Shown: positions 27,206 to 41,000 of the stretch, one piece after another | Numbering within the stretch: position 1 is the first letter of the stretch | Layout of the letters: each line of letters opens with the position of its first letter | Origin: Parapristionchus giblindavisi | Taxonomy: Eukaryota; Nematoda; Chromadorea; Rhabditida; Diplogasteridae | Reading direction: 5' to 3' | Length of the DNA stretch: 64,000 nucleotides | Assembly (NCBI GenBank): GCA_943737045.1 | Contig: CALSFV010000063.1 | Coordinates: 496,001-560,000, forward strand | The notes under the pieces: generated by a model | What the model saw: the letters and a program-made list of their open reading frames with translations, nothing else | Databases searched by the model: none | What the model was told of the DNA's origin: nothing | Program-made: the position numbers and the translations under genes

Positions 27206-28810
27206 ACTTCGGTCATTATAGCAGCAGTAAAATATTACAGCTCGACATGACCTGAAGTGTGTCTCATTCAGAATTTTTTCCTCTTTCACATAGTATATTA
27301 CTCGATAAGTTTCATTGACAATTAGACTTGTAACGAATTATTTTGTACCAAAAACAGAGAGTAGTGAAAGATAAATTTACATATTGGCCGTACTGACCAC
27401 TTTGAAATGGTTTATCTTATTCAGAATTTTTCGCTCTTTTATTTGGTATATGACACGATAGGTTTCATTTTCATTTTGATATTTCTCAAGTTATCTTGAT
27501 CATATCAGAGTAAAAGCTACTTTTGTACTTCGGTCATTATAGCAGCAGTAAAATATTACAGCTCGACATGACCTGAGGTGTGTCTCATTCAGAATTTTTT
27601 CCTCTTTCACATAGTATATTACTCGATAAGTATCATTGACAATTAGACTTGTAACGAATTATTTTGTACCAAAAACAGAGAGTATTGAAAGATAAATTTA
27701 CATATTGGCCGTACTGACCACTTTGAAATGGTTTATCTTATTCAGAATTTTTCGCTCTTTTATTTGGTATATGACACGATAGGTTTCATTTTCATTTTCA
27801 TATTTCTCAAGTTATCTTGATCATATCAGAGTAAAAGCTACTTTTGTACTTCGGTCATTATAGCAGCAGTAAAATATTACAGCTCGACATGACCTGAGGT
27901 GTGTCTCATTCAGAATTTTTTCCTCTTTCAAATAGTATATTACTCGATAAGTTTCATTGACAATTAGACTTGTAACGAATTATTTTGTACCAAAAACAGA
28001 GAGTAGTGAGAGATAAATTTACATATTGGCCGTACTGACCACTTTGAAATGGTTTATCTTATTCAGAATTTTTCGCTCTTTTATTTGGTATATGACACGA
28101 TAGGTTTCATTTTCATTTTCATATTTCTCAAGTTATCTTGATCATATCAGAGTAAAAGCTAATTTTGTACTTCGGTCATTATAGCAGCAGTAAAATATTA
28201 CAGCTCGACATGACCTGAGGTGTGTCTCATTCAGAATTTTTTCCTCTTTCACATAGTATATTACTCGATAAGTATCATTGACAATTAGACTTGTAACGAA
28301 TTATTTTGTACCAAAAACAGAGAGTATTGAAAGATAAATTTACATATTGGCCGTACTGACCACTTTGAAATGGTTTATCTTATTCAGAATTTTTCGCTCT
28401 TTTATTTGGTATATGACACGATAGGTTTCATTTTCATTTTCATATTTCTCAAGTTATCTTGATCATATCAGAGTAAAAGCTACTTTTGTACTTCGGTCAT
28501 TATAGCAGCAGTAAAATATTACAGCTCGACATGACCTGAGGTGTGTCTCATTCAGAATTTTTTCCTCTTTCACATAGTATATTACTCGATAAGTTTCATT
28601 GACAATTAGACTTGTAACGAATTATTTTGTACCAAAAACAGAGAGTAGTGAAAGATAAATTTACATATTGGCCGTACTGACCACTTTGAAATGGTTTATC
28701 TTATTCAGAATTTTTCGCTCTTTTATTTGGTATATGACACGATAGGTTTCATTTTCATTTTCATATTTCTCAAGTTATCTTGATCATATCAGAGTAAAAG
28801 CTACTTTTGT

Positions 28811-31378
28811 ACTTCGGTCATTATAGCAGCAGTAAAATATTACAGCTCGACATGACCTGAGGTGTGTCTCATTCAGAATTTTTTCCTCTTTCAAATAGTA
28901 TATTACTCGATAAGTTTCATTGACAATTAGACTTGTAACGAATTATTTTGTACCAAAAACAGAGAGTAGTGAAAGATAAATTTACATATTGGCCGTACTG
29001 ACCACTTTGAAATGGTTTATCTTATTCAGAATTTTTCGCTCTTTTATTTGGTATATGACACGATAGGTTTCATTTTCATTTTCATATTTCTCAAGTTATC
29101 TTGATCATATCAGAGTAAAAGCTAATTTTGTACTTCGGTCATTATAGCAGCAGTAAAATATTACAGCTCGACATGACCTGAAGTGTGTCTCATTCAGAAT
29201 TTTTTCCTCTTTCAGATAGTATATTACTCGATAAGTATCATTGACAATTAGACTTGTAACGAATTATTTTGTACCAAAAACAGAGAGTAGTGAAAGATAA
29301 ATTTACATATTGGCCGTACTGACCACTTTGAAATGGTTTATCTTATTCAGAATTTTTCGCTCTTTTATTTGGTATATGACACGATAGGTTTCATTTTCAT
29401 TTTCATATTTCTCAAGTTATCTTGATCATATCAGAGTAAAAGCTACTTTTGTACTTCGGTTATTATAGCAGCAGTAAAATATTACAGCTCGACATGACCT
29501 GAAGTGTGTCTCATTCAGAATTTTTTCCTCTTTCACATAGTATATTACTCGATAAGTATCATTGACAATTAGACTTGTAACGAATCATTTTGTAACAAAA
29601 ACAGAGAGTATTGAAAGATAAATTTACATATTGGCCGTACTGACCACTTTGAAATGGTTTATCTTATTCAGAATTTTTCGCTCTTTCATTTGGTATATGA
29701 AACGATAGGTTTCATTTTCATTTTGATATTTCTCAAGTTATCTTGATCATATCAGAGTAAAAGCTACTTTTGTACTTCGGTCATTATAGCAGCAGTAAAA
29801 TATTACAGCTCGACATGACCTGAAGTGTGTCTCATTCAGAATTTTTTCCTCTTTCACATAGTATATTGCTCGATAAGTATAATTGACAATTAGACTTGTA
29901 ACGAATTATTTTGTACCAAAAACAAAGAGTATTGAAAGATATATTTACATATTGGCCGTACTGACCACTTTGAAATGATTTATCTTATTCAGAATTTTTC
30001 GCTCTTTTATTTGGTATATGACACGATAGGTTTCATTTTCATTTTCATATTTCTCAAGTTATCTTGATCATATCAGAGTAAAAGCTACTTTTGTACTTCG
30101 GTCATTATAGCAGCAGTAAAATATTACAGCTCGACATGACCTGAGGTGTGTCTCATTCAGAATTTTTTCCTCTTTCACATAGTATATTACTCGATAAGTT
30201 TCATTGACAATTAGACTTGTAACGAATTATTTTGTACCAAAAACAGAGAGTAGTGAAAGATAAATTTACATATTGGCCGTACTGACCACTTTGAAATGGT
30301 TTATCTTATTCAGAATTTTTCGCTCTTTTATTTGGTATATGACACGATAGGTTTCATTTTCATTTTCATATTTCTCAAGTTATCTTGATCATATCAGAGT
30401 AAAAGCTAATTTTGTACTTCGGTCATTATAGCAGCAGTAAAATATTACAGCTCGACATGACCTGAAGTGTGTCTCATTCAGAATTTTTTCCTCTTTCAGA
30501 TAGTATATTACTCGATAAGTATCATTGACAATTAGACTTGTAACGAATTATTTTGTACCAAAAACAGAGAGTAGTGAAAGATAAATTTACATATTGGCCG
30601 TACTGACCACTTTGAAATGGTTTATCTTATTCAGAATTTTTCGCTCTTTTATTTGGTATATGACACGATAGGTTTCATTTTCATTTTCATATTTCTCAAG
30701 TTATCTTGATCATATCAGAGTAAAAGCTACTTTTGTACTTCGGTTATTATAGCAGCAGTAAAATATTACAGCTCGACATGACCTGAAGTGTGTCTCATTC
30801 AGAATTTTTTCCTCTTTCACATAGTATATTACTCGATAAGTATCATTGACAATTAGACTTGTAACGAATCATTTTGTAACAAAAACAGAGAGTATTGAAA
30901 GATAAATTTACATATTGGCCGTACTGACCACTTTGAAATGGTTTATCTTATTCAGAATTTTTCGCTCTTTCATTTGGTATATGAAACGATAGGTTTCATT
31001 TTCATTTTGATATTTCTCAAGTTATCTTGATCATATCAGAGTAAAAGCTACTTTTGTACTTCGGTCATTATAGCAGCAGTAAAATATTACAGCTCGACAT
31101 GACCTGAAGTGTGTCTCATTCAGAATTTTTTCCTCTTTCACATAGTATATTGCTCGATAAGTATAATTGACAATTAGACTTGTAACGAATTATTTTGTAC
31201 CAAAAACAAAGAGTATTGAAAGATATATTTACATATTGGCCGTACGGACCACTTTGAAATAGTTTATCTTATTCAGAATTTTTCGCTCTTTCATTTGGTA
31301 TATGACACGATAGTTTCCATTTTCATTTTGATATTTCTCAAGTTATCTTGATCATATCAGAGTAAAAGCTACTTTTGT
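28811..31378. repeat. Four-unit higher-order repeat, 1284 bp x 2
   Basis: Two blocks, 28811-30094 and 30095-31378, share a unit with TTTCAGATAG, then a unit with TTCGGTTATTATAGC (29453 and 30737) and GAATCATTTTGTAACAAA, then a unit with TATTGCTCG, AGTATAATTG, ACAAAGAG and AGATATATTT. Corresponding markers are 1284 bp apart (4 x 321). The last unit of the second block switches to GTACGGACC with AAATAGTT, so the copies are not identical. Confidence 0.88.
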
Positions 31379-32021
31379 ACTTCGGTCATTATAGCAGCAG
31401 TAAAATATTACAGCTCGACATGACCTGAAGTGTGTCTCATTCAGAATTTTTTTCCTCTTTCACATAATATATTACTCGATAAGTATCATTGACAATTAGA
31501 CTTGTAACGAATTATTTTGTACCAAAAACAGAGAGTATTGAAAGATAAATTTACATATTGGCCGTACTGACCACTTTGAAATGATTTATCTTATTCAGAA
31601 TTTTTCGCTCTTTCATTTGGTATATGACACGATAGGTTTCATTTTCATTTTCATATTTCTCAAGTTATCTTGATCATATCAGAGTAAAAGCTACTTTTGT
31701 ACTTCGGTCATTATAGCAGCAGTAAAATATTACAGCTCGACATGACCTGAAGTGTGTCTCATTCAGAATTTTTTCCTCTTTCACATAGTATATTACTCGA
31801 TAAGTATCATTGACAATTAGACTTGTAACGAATTATTTTGTAACAAAAACAGAGAGTATTGAAAGATAAATTTACATATTGGCCGTACTGACCACTTTGA
31901 AATGGTTTATCTTATTCAGAATTTTTCGCTCTTTCATTTGGTATATGACACGATAGGTTTCATTTTCATTTTCATATTTCTCAAGTTATATTGATCATAT
32001 CAGAGTAAAAGCTACTTTTGT

Positions 32022-35000
32022 ACTTCGGTCATTATAGCAGCAGTAAAATATTACAGCTCGAAATGACCTGAAGTGTGTCTCATTCAGAATTTTTTCCTCT
32101 TTCACATAGTATATTGCTCGATAAGTATAATTGACAATTAGACTTGTAACGAATTATTTTGTACCAAAAACAGAGAGTATTGAAAGATAAATTTACATAT
32201 TGGCCGTACTGACCACTTTGAAATGATTTATCTTATTCAGAATTTTTCGCTCTTTCATTTGGTATATGACACGATAGGTTTCATTTTCATTTTCATATTT
32301 CTCAAGTTATCTTGATCATATCAGAGTAAAAGCTACTTTTGTACTTCGGTCATTATAGCAGCAGTAAAATATTACAGCTCGACATGACCTGAAGTGTGTC
32401 TCATTCAGAATTTTTTACTCTTTCACATAGTATATTGCTCGATAAGTATCATTGACAATTAAACTCTAACGAATTATTTTGTACCAAAAACAGAGAGTAT
32501 TGAAAGATAAATTTACATATTGGCCGTACGGACTACTTTGAAATAGTTTATCTTATTCAGAATTTTTCGCTCTTTCATTTGGTATATGACACGATAGGTT
32601 TCATTTTCATTTTGATATTTCTCAAGTTATCTTGATCATACCAGAGTAAAAGCTACTTTTGTACTTCGGTCATTATAGCAGCAGTAAAATATTACAGCTC
32701 GACATGACCTGAAGTGTGTCTCATTCAGAATTTTTTCCTCTTTCACATAGTATATTACTCGATAAGTATCATTGACAATTAGACTTGTAACGAATTATTT
32801 TGTACCAAAAACAGAGAGTATTGAAAGATAAATTTACATATTGGCCGTACTGACCACTTTGAAATGGTTTATCTTATTCAGAATTTTTCGCTCTTTCATT
32901 TGGTATATGAAACGATAGGTTTCATTTTCATTTTGATATTTCTCAAGTTATCTTGATCATATCAGAGTAAAAGCTACTTTTGTACTTCGGTCATTATAGC
33001 AGCAGTAAAATATTACAGCTCGACATGACCTGAAGTGTGTCTCATTCAGAATTTTTTCCTCTTTCACATAGTATATTACTCGATAAGTATCATTGACAAT
33101 TAGACTTGTAACGAATTATTTTGTACCAAAAACAGAGAGTATTGAAAGATAAATTTACATATTGGCCGTACTGACCACTTTGAAATGGTTTATCTTATTC
33201 AGAATTTTTCGCTCTTTCATTTGGTATATGACACGATAGGTTTCATTTTCATTTTCATATTTCTCAAGTTATCTTGATCATATCAGAGTAAAAGCTACTT
33301 TTGTACTTCGGTCATTATAGCAGCAGTAAAATATTACAGCTCGACATGACCTGAAGTGTGTCTCATTCAGAATTTTTTCCTCTTTCACATAGTATATTAC
33401 TCGATAAGTATCATTGACAATTAGACTTGTAACGAATTATTTTGTAACAAAAACAGAGAGTATTGAAAGATAAATTTACATATTGGCCGTACTGACCACT
33501 TTGAAATGGTTTATCTTATTCAGAATTTTTCGCTCTTTCATTTGGTATATGACACGATAGGTTTCATTTTCATTTTCATATTTCTCAAGTTATATTGATC
33601 ATATCAGAGTAAAAGCTACTTTTGTACTTCGGTCATTATAGCAGCAGTAAAATATTACAGCTCGAAATGACCTGAAGTGTGTCTCATTCAGAATTTTTTC
33701 CTCTTTCACATAGTATATTGCTCGATAAGTATAATTGACAATTAGACTTGTAACGAATTATTTTGTACCAAAAACAGAGAGTATTGAAAGATAAATTTAC
33801 ATATTGGCCGTACTGACCACTTTGAAATGATTTATCTTATTCAGAATTTTTCGCTCTTTCATTTGGTATATGACACGATAGGTTTCATTTTCATTTTCAT
33901 ATTTCTCAAGTTATCTTGATCATATCAGAGTAAAAGCTACTTTTGTACTTCGGTCATTATAGCAGCAGTAAAATATTACAGCTCGACATGACCTGAAGTG
34001 TGTCTCATTCAGAATTTTTTACTCTTTCACATAGTATATTGCTCGATAAGTATCATTGACAATTAAACTCTAACGAATTATTTTGTACCAAAAACAGAGA
34101 GTATTGAAAGATAAATTTACATATTGGCCGTACGGACTACTTTGAAATAGTTTATCTTATTCAGAATTTTTCGCTCTTTCATTTGGTATATGACACGATA
34201 GGTTTCATTTTCATTTTGATATTTCTCAAGTTATCTTGATCATACCAGAGTAAAAGCTACTTTTGTACTTCGGTCATTATAGCAGCAGTAAAATATTACA
34301 GCTCGACATGACCTGAAGTGTGTCTCATTCAGAATTTTTTCCTCTTTCACATAGTATATTACTCGATAAGAATCATTGACAATTAGACTTGTAACGAATT
34401 ATTTTGTACCAAAAACAGAGAGTATTGAAAGATAAATTTACATATTGGCCGTACTGACCACTTTGAAATGGTTTATCTTATTCAGAATTTTTCGCTCTTT
34501 CATTTGGTATATGAAACGATAGGTTTCATTTTCATTTTGATATTTCTCAAGTTATCTTGATCATATCAGAGTAAAAGCTACTTTTGTACTTCGGTCATTA
34601 TAGCAGCAGTAAAATATTACAGCTCGACATGACCTGAAGTGTGTCTCATTCAGAATTTTTTCCTCTTTCACATAGTATATTACTCGATAAGTATCATTGA
34701 CAATTAGACTTGTAACGAATTATTTTGTACCAAAAACAGAGAGTATTGAAAGATAAATTTACATATTGGCCGTACTGACCACTTTGAAATGGTTTATCTT
34801 ATTCAGAATTTTTCGCTCTTTCATTTGGTATATGACACGATAGGTTTCATTTTCATTTTCATATTTCTCAAGTTATCTTGTTCATATCAGAGTAAAAGCT
34901 ACTTTTGTACTTCGGTCATTATAGCAGCAGTAAAATATTACAGCTCGACATGACCTGAAGTGTGTCTCATTCAGAATTTTTTCCTCTTTCACATAGTATA

Positions 35001-38000
35001 TTACTCGATAAGTATCATTGACAATTAGACTTGTAACGAATTATTTTGTAACAAAAACAGAGAGTATTGAAAGATAAATTTACATATTGGCCGTACTGAC
35101 CACTTTGAAATAGTTTATCTTATTCAGAATTTTTCGCTCTTTCATTTGGTATATGACACGATAGTTTCCATTTTCATTTTGATATTTCTCAAGTTATCTT
35201 GATCATATCAGAGTAAAAGCTACTTTTGTACTTCGGTCATTATAGCAGCAGTAAAATATTACAGCTCGACATGACCTGAAGTGTGTCACATTCAGAATTT
35301 TTTCCTCTTTCACATAGTATATTACTCGATAAGTATCATTGACAATTAGACTTGTAACGAATTATTTTGTACCAAAAACAGAGAGTATTGAAAGATAAAT
35401 TTACATATTGGCCGTACTGACCACTTTGAAATGATTTATCTTATTCAGAATTTTTCGCTCTTTCATTTGGTATATGACACGATAGGTTTCATTTTCATTT
35501 TCATATTTCTCAAGTTATCTTGATCATATCAGAGTAAAAGCTACTTTTGTACTTCGGTCATTATAGCAGCAGTAAAATATTACAGCTCGACATGACCTGA
35601 AGTGTGTCTCATTCAGAATTTTTTCCTCTTTCACATAGTATATTGCTCGATAAGTATCATTGACAATTAGACTTGTAACGAATTATTTTGTACCAAAAAC
35701 AGAGAGTATTGAAAGATAAATTTACATATTGGCCGTACGGACTACTTTGAAATAGTTTATCTTATTCAGAATTTTTCGCTCTTTCATTTGGTATATGACA
35801 CGATAGGTTTCATTTTCATTTTGATATTTCTCAAGTTATCTTGATCATACCAGAGTAAAAGCTACTTTTGTACTTCGGTCATTATAGCAGCAGTAAAATA
35901 TTACAGCTCGACATGACCTGAAGTGTGTCTCATTCAGAATTTTTTCCTCTTTCACATAGTATATTACTCGATAAGTATCATTGACAATTAGACTTGTAAC
36001 GAATTATTTTGTACCAAAAACAGAGAGTATTGAAAGATAAATTTACATATTGGCCGTACTGACCACTTTGAAATAGTTTATCTTATTCAGAATTTTTCGC
36101 TCTTTCATTTGGTATATGACACGATAGTTTCCATTTTCATTTTGATATTTCTCAAGTTATCTTGATCATATCAGAGTAAAAGCTACTTTTGTACTTCGGT
36201 CATTATAGCAGCAGTAAAATATTACAGCTCGACATGACCTGAAGTGTGTCTCATTCAGAATTTTTTTCCTCTTTCACATAATATATTACTCGATAAGTAT
36301 CATTGACAATTAGACTTGTAACGAATTATTTTGTACCAAAAACAGAGAGTATTGAAAGATAAATTTACATATTGGCCGTACTGACCACTTTGAAATGATT
36401 TATCTTATTCAGAATTTTTCGCTCTTTCATTTGGTATATGACACGATAGGTTTCATTTTCATTTTCATATTTCTCAAGTTATCTTGATCATATCAGAGTA
36501 AAAGCTACTTTTGTACTTCGGTCATTATAGCAGCAGTAAAATATTACAGCTCGACATGACCTGAAGTGTGTCTCATTCAGAATTTTTTCCTCTTTCACAT
36601 AGTATATTAATCGATAAGTATCATTGACAATTAGACTTGTAACGAATTATTTTGTACCAAAAACAGAGAGTATTGAAAGATAAATTTACATATTGGCCGT
36701 ACTGACCACTTTGAAATGGTTTATCTTATTCAGAATTTTTCGCTCTTTCATTTGGTATATGACACGATAGGTTTCATTTTCATTTTCATATTTCTCAAGT
36801 TATCTTGATCATATCAGAGTAAAAGCTACTTTTGTACTTCGGTCATTATAGCAGCAGTAAAATATTACAGCTCGACATGACCTGAAGTGTGTCTCATTCA
36901 GAATTTTTTCCTCTTTCACATAGTATATTGCTCGATAAGTATCATTGACAATTAGACTTGTAACGAATTATTTTGTACCAAAAACAGAGAGTATTGAAAG
37001 ATAAATTTACATATTGGCCGTACGGACTACTTTGAAATAGTTTATCTTATTCAGAATTTTTCGCTCTTTCATTTGGTATATGACACGATAGGTTTCATTT
37101 TCATTTTGATATTTCTCAAGTTATCTTGATCATACCAGAGTAAAAGCTACTTTTGTACTTCGGTCATTATAGCAGCAGTAAAATATTACAGCTCGACATG
37201 ACCTGAAGTGTGTCTCATTCAGAATTTTTTCCTCTTTCACATAGTATATTACTCGATAAGTATCATTGACAATTAGACTTGTAACGAATTATTTTGTACC
37301 AAAAACAGAGAGTATTGAAAGATAAATTTACATATTGGCCGTACTGACCACTTTGAAATAGTTTATCTTATTCAGAATTTTTCGCTCTTTCATTTGGTAT
37401 ATGACACGATAGTTTCCATTTTCATTTTGATATTTCTCAAGTTATCTTGATCATATCAGAGTAAAAGCTACTTTTGTACTTCGGTCATTATAGCAGCAGT
37501 AAAATATTACAGCTCGACATGACCTGAAGTGTGTCTCATTCAGAATTTTTTTCCTCTTTCACATAATATATTACTCGATAAGTATCATTGACAATTAGAC
37601 TTGTAACGAATTATTTTGTACCAAAAACAGAGAGTATTGAAAGATAAATTTACATATTGGCCGTACTGACCACTTTGAAATGATTTATCTTATTCAGAAT
37701 TTTTCGCTCTTTCATTTGGTATATGACACGATAGGTTTCATTTTCATTTTCATATTTCTCAAGTTATCTTGATCATATCAGAGTAAAAGCTACTTTTGTA
37801 CTTCGGTCATTATAGCAGCAGTAAAATATTACAGCTCGACATGACCTGAAGTGTGTCTCATTCAGAATTTTTTCCTCTTTCACATAGTATATTAATCGAT
37901 AAGTATCATTGACAATTAGACTTGTAACGAATTATTTTGTACCAAAAACAGAGAGTATTGAAAGATAAATTTACATATTGGCCGTACGGACCACTTTGAA

Positions 38001-41000
38001 ATAGTTTATCTTATTCAGAATTTTTCGCTCTTTCATTTGGTATATGACACGATAGGTTTCATTTTCATTTTCATATTTCTCAAGTTATCTTGATCATATC
38101 AGAGTAAAAGCTACTTTTGTACTTCGGTCATTATAGCAGCAGTAAAATATTACAGCTCGACATGACCTGAAGTGTGTCTCATTCAGAATTTTTTCCTCTT
38201 TCACATAGTATATTGCTCGATAAGTATAATTGACAATTAGACTTGTAACGAATTATTTTGTACCAAAAACAGAGAGTATTGAAAGATAAATTTACATATT
38301 GGCCGTACTGACCACTTTGAAATGATTTATCTTATTCAGAATTTTTCGCTCTTTCATTTGGTATATGACACGATAGGTTTCATTTTCATTTTCATATTTC
38401 TCAAGTTATCTTGATCATATCAGAGTAAAAGCTACTTTTGTACTTCGGTCATTATAGCAGCAGTAAAATATTACAGCTCGACATGACCTGAAGTGTGTCT
38501 CATTCAGAATTTTTTACTCTTTCACATAGTATATTGCTCGATAAGTATCATTGACAATTAAACTCTAACGAATTATTTTGTACCAAAAACAGAGAGTATT
38601 GAAAGATAAATTTACATATTGGCCGTACGGACTACTTTGAAATAGTTTATCTTATTCAGAATTTTTCGCTCTTTCATTTGGTATATGACACGATAGGTTT
38701 CATTTTCATTTTGATATTTCTCAAGTTATCTTGATCATACCAGAGTAAAAGCTACTTTTGTACTTCGGTCATTATAGCAGCAGTAAAATATTACAGCTCG
38801 ACATGACCTGAAGTGTGTCTCATTCAGAATTTTTTCCTCTTTCACATAGTATATTACTCGATAAGTATCATTGACAATTAGACTTGTAACGAATTATTTT
38901 GTACCAAAAACAGAGAGTATTGAAAGATAAATTTACATATTGGCCGTACTGACCACTTTGAAATGGTTTATCTTATTCAGAATTTTTCGCTCTTTCATTT
39001 GGTATATGAAACGATAGGTTTCATTTTCATTTTGATATTTCTCAAGTTATCTTGATCATATCAGAGTAAAAGCTACTTTTGTACTTCGGTCATTATAGCA
39101 GCAGTAAAATATTACAGCTCGACATGACCTGAAGTGTGTCTCATTCAGAATTTTTTCCTCTTTCACATAGTATATTACTCGATAAGTATCATTGACAATT
39201 AGACTTGTAACGAATTATTTTGTACCAAAAACAGAGAGTATTGAAAGATAAATTTACATATTGGCCGTACTGACCACTTTGAAATGGTTTATCTTATTCA
39301 GAATTTTTCGCTCTTTCATTTGGTATATGACACGATAGGTTTCATTTTCATTTTCATATTTCTCAAGTTATCTTGATCATATCAGAGTAAAAGCTACTTT
39401 TGTACTTCGGTCATTATAGCAGCAGTAAAATATTACAGCTCGACATGACCTGAAGTGTGTCTCATTCAGAATTTTTTCCTCTTTCACATAGTATATTACT
39501 CGATAAGTATCATTGACAATTAGACTTGTAACGAATTATTTTGTAACAAAAACAGAGAGTATTGAAAGATAAATTTACATATTGGCCGTACTGACCACTT
39601 TGAAATGGTTTATCTTATTCAGAATTTTTCGCTCTTTCATTTGGTATATGACACGATAGGTTTCATTTTCATTTTCATATTTCTCAAGTTATATTGATCA
39701 TATCAGAGTAAAAGCTACTTTTGTACTTCGGTCATTATAGCAGCAGTAAAATATTACAGCTCGAAATGACCTGAAGTGTGTCTCATTCAGAATTTTTTCC
39801 TCTTTCACATAGTATATTGCTCGATAAGTATAATTGACAATTAGACTTGTAACGAATTATTTTGTACCAAAAACAGAGAGTATTGAAAGATAAATTTACA
39901 TATTGGCCGTACTGACCACTTTGAAATGATTTATCTTATTCAGAATTTTTCGCTCTTTCATTTGGTATATGACACGATAGGTTTCATTTTCATTTTCATA
40001 TTTCTCAAGTTATCTTGATCATATCAGAGTAAAAGCTACTTTTGTACTTCGGTCATTATAGCAGCAGTAAAATATTACAGCTCGACATGACCTGAAGTGT
40101 GTCTCATTCAGAATTTTTTACTCTTTCACATAGTATATTGCTCGATAAGTATCATTGACAATTAAACTCTAACGAATTATTTTGTACCAAAAACAGAGAG
40201 TATTGAAAGATAAATTTACATATTGGCCGTACGGACTACTTTGAAATAGTTTATCTTATTCAGAATTTTTCGCTCTTTCATTTGGTATATGACACGATAG
40301 GTTTCATTTTCATTTTGATATTTCTCAAGTTATCTTGATCATACCAGAGTAAAAGCTACTTTTGTACTTCGGTCATTATAGCAGCAGTAAAATATTACAG
40401 CTCGACATGACCTGAAGTGTGTCTCATTCAGAATTTTTTCCTCTTTCACATAGTATATTACTCGATAAGAATCATTGACAATTAGACTTGTAACGAATTA
40501 TTTTGTACCAAAAACAGAGAGTATTGAAAGATAAATTTACATATTGGCCGTACTGACCACTTTGAAATGGTTTATCTTATTCAGAATTTTTCGCTCTTTC
40601 ATTTGGTATATGAAACGATAGGTTTCATTTTCATTTTGATATTTCTCAAGTTATCTTGATCATATCAGAGTAAAAGCTACTTTTGTACTTCGGTCATTAT
40701 AGCAGCAGTAAAATATTACAGCTCGACATGACCTGAAGTGTGTCTCATTCAGAATTTTTTCCTCTTTCACATAGTATATTACTCGATAAGTATCATTGAC
40801 AATTAGACTTGTAACGAATTATTTTGTACCAAAAACAGAGAGTATTGAAAGATAAATTTACATATTGGCCGTACTGACCACTTTGAAATGGTTTATCTTA
40901 TTCAGAATTTTTCGCTCTTTCATTTGGTATATGACACGATAGGTTTCATTTTCATTTTCATATTTCTCAAGTTATCTTGTTCATATCAGAGTAAAAGCTA

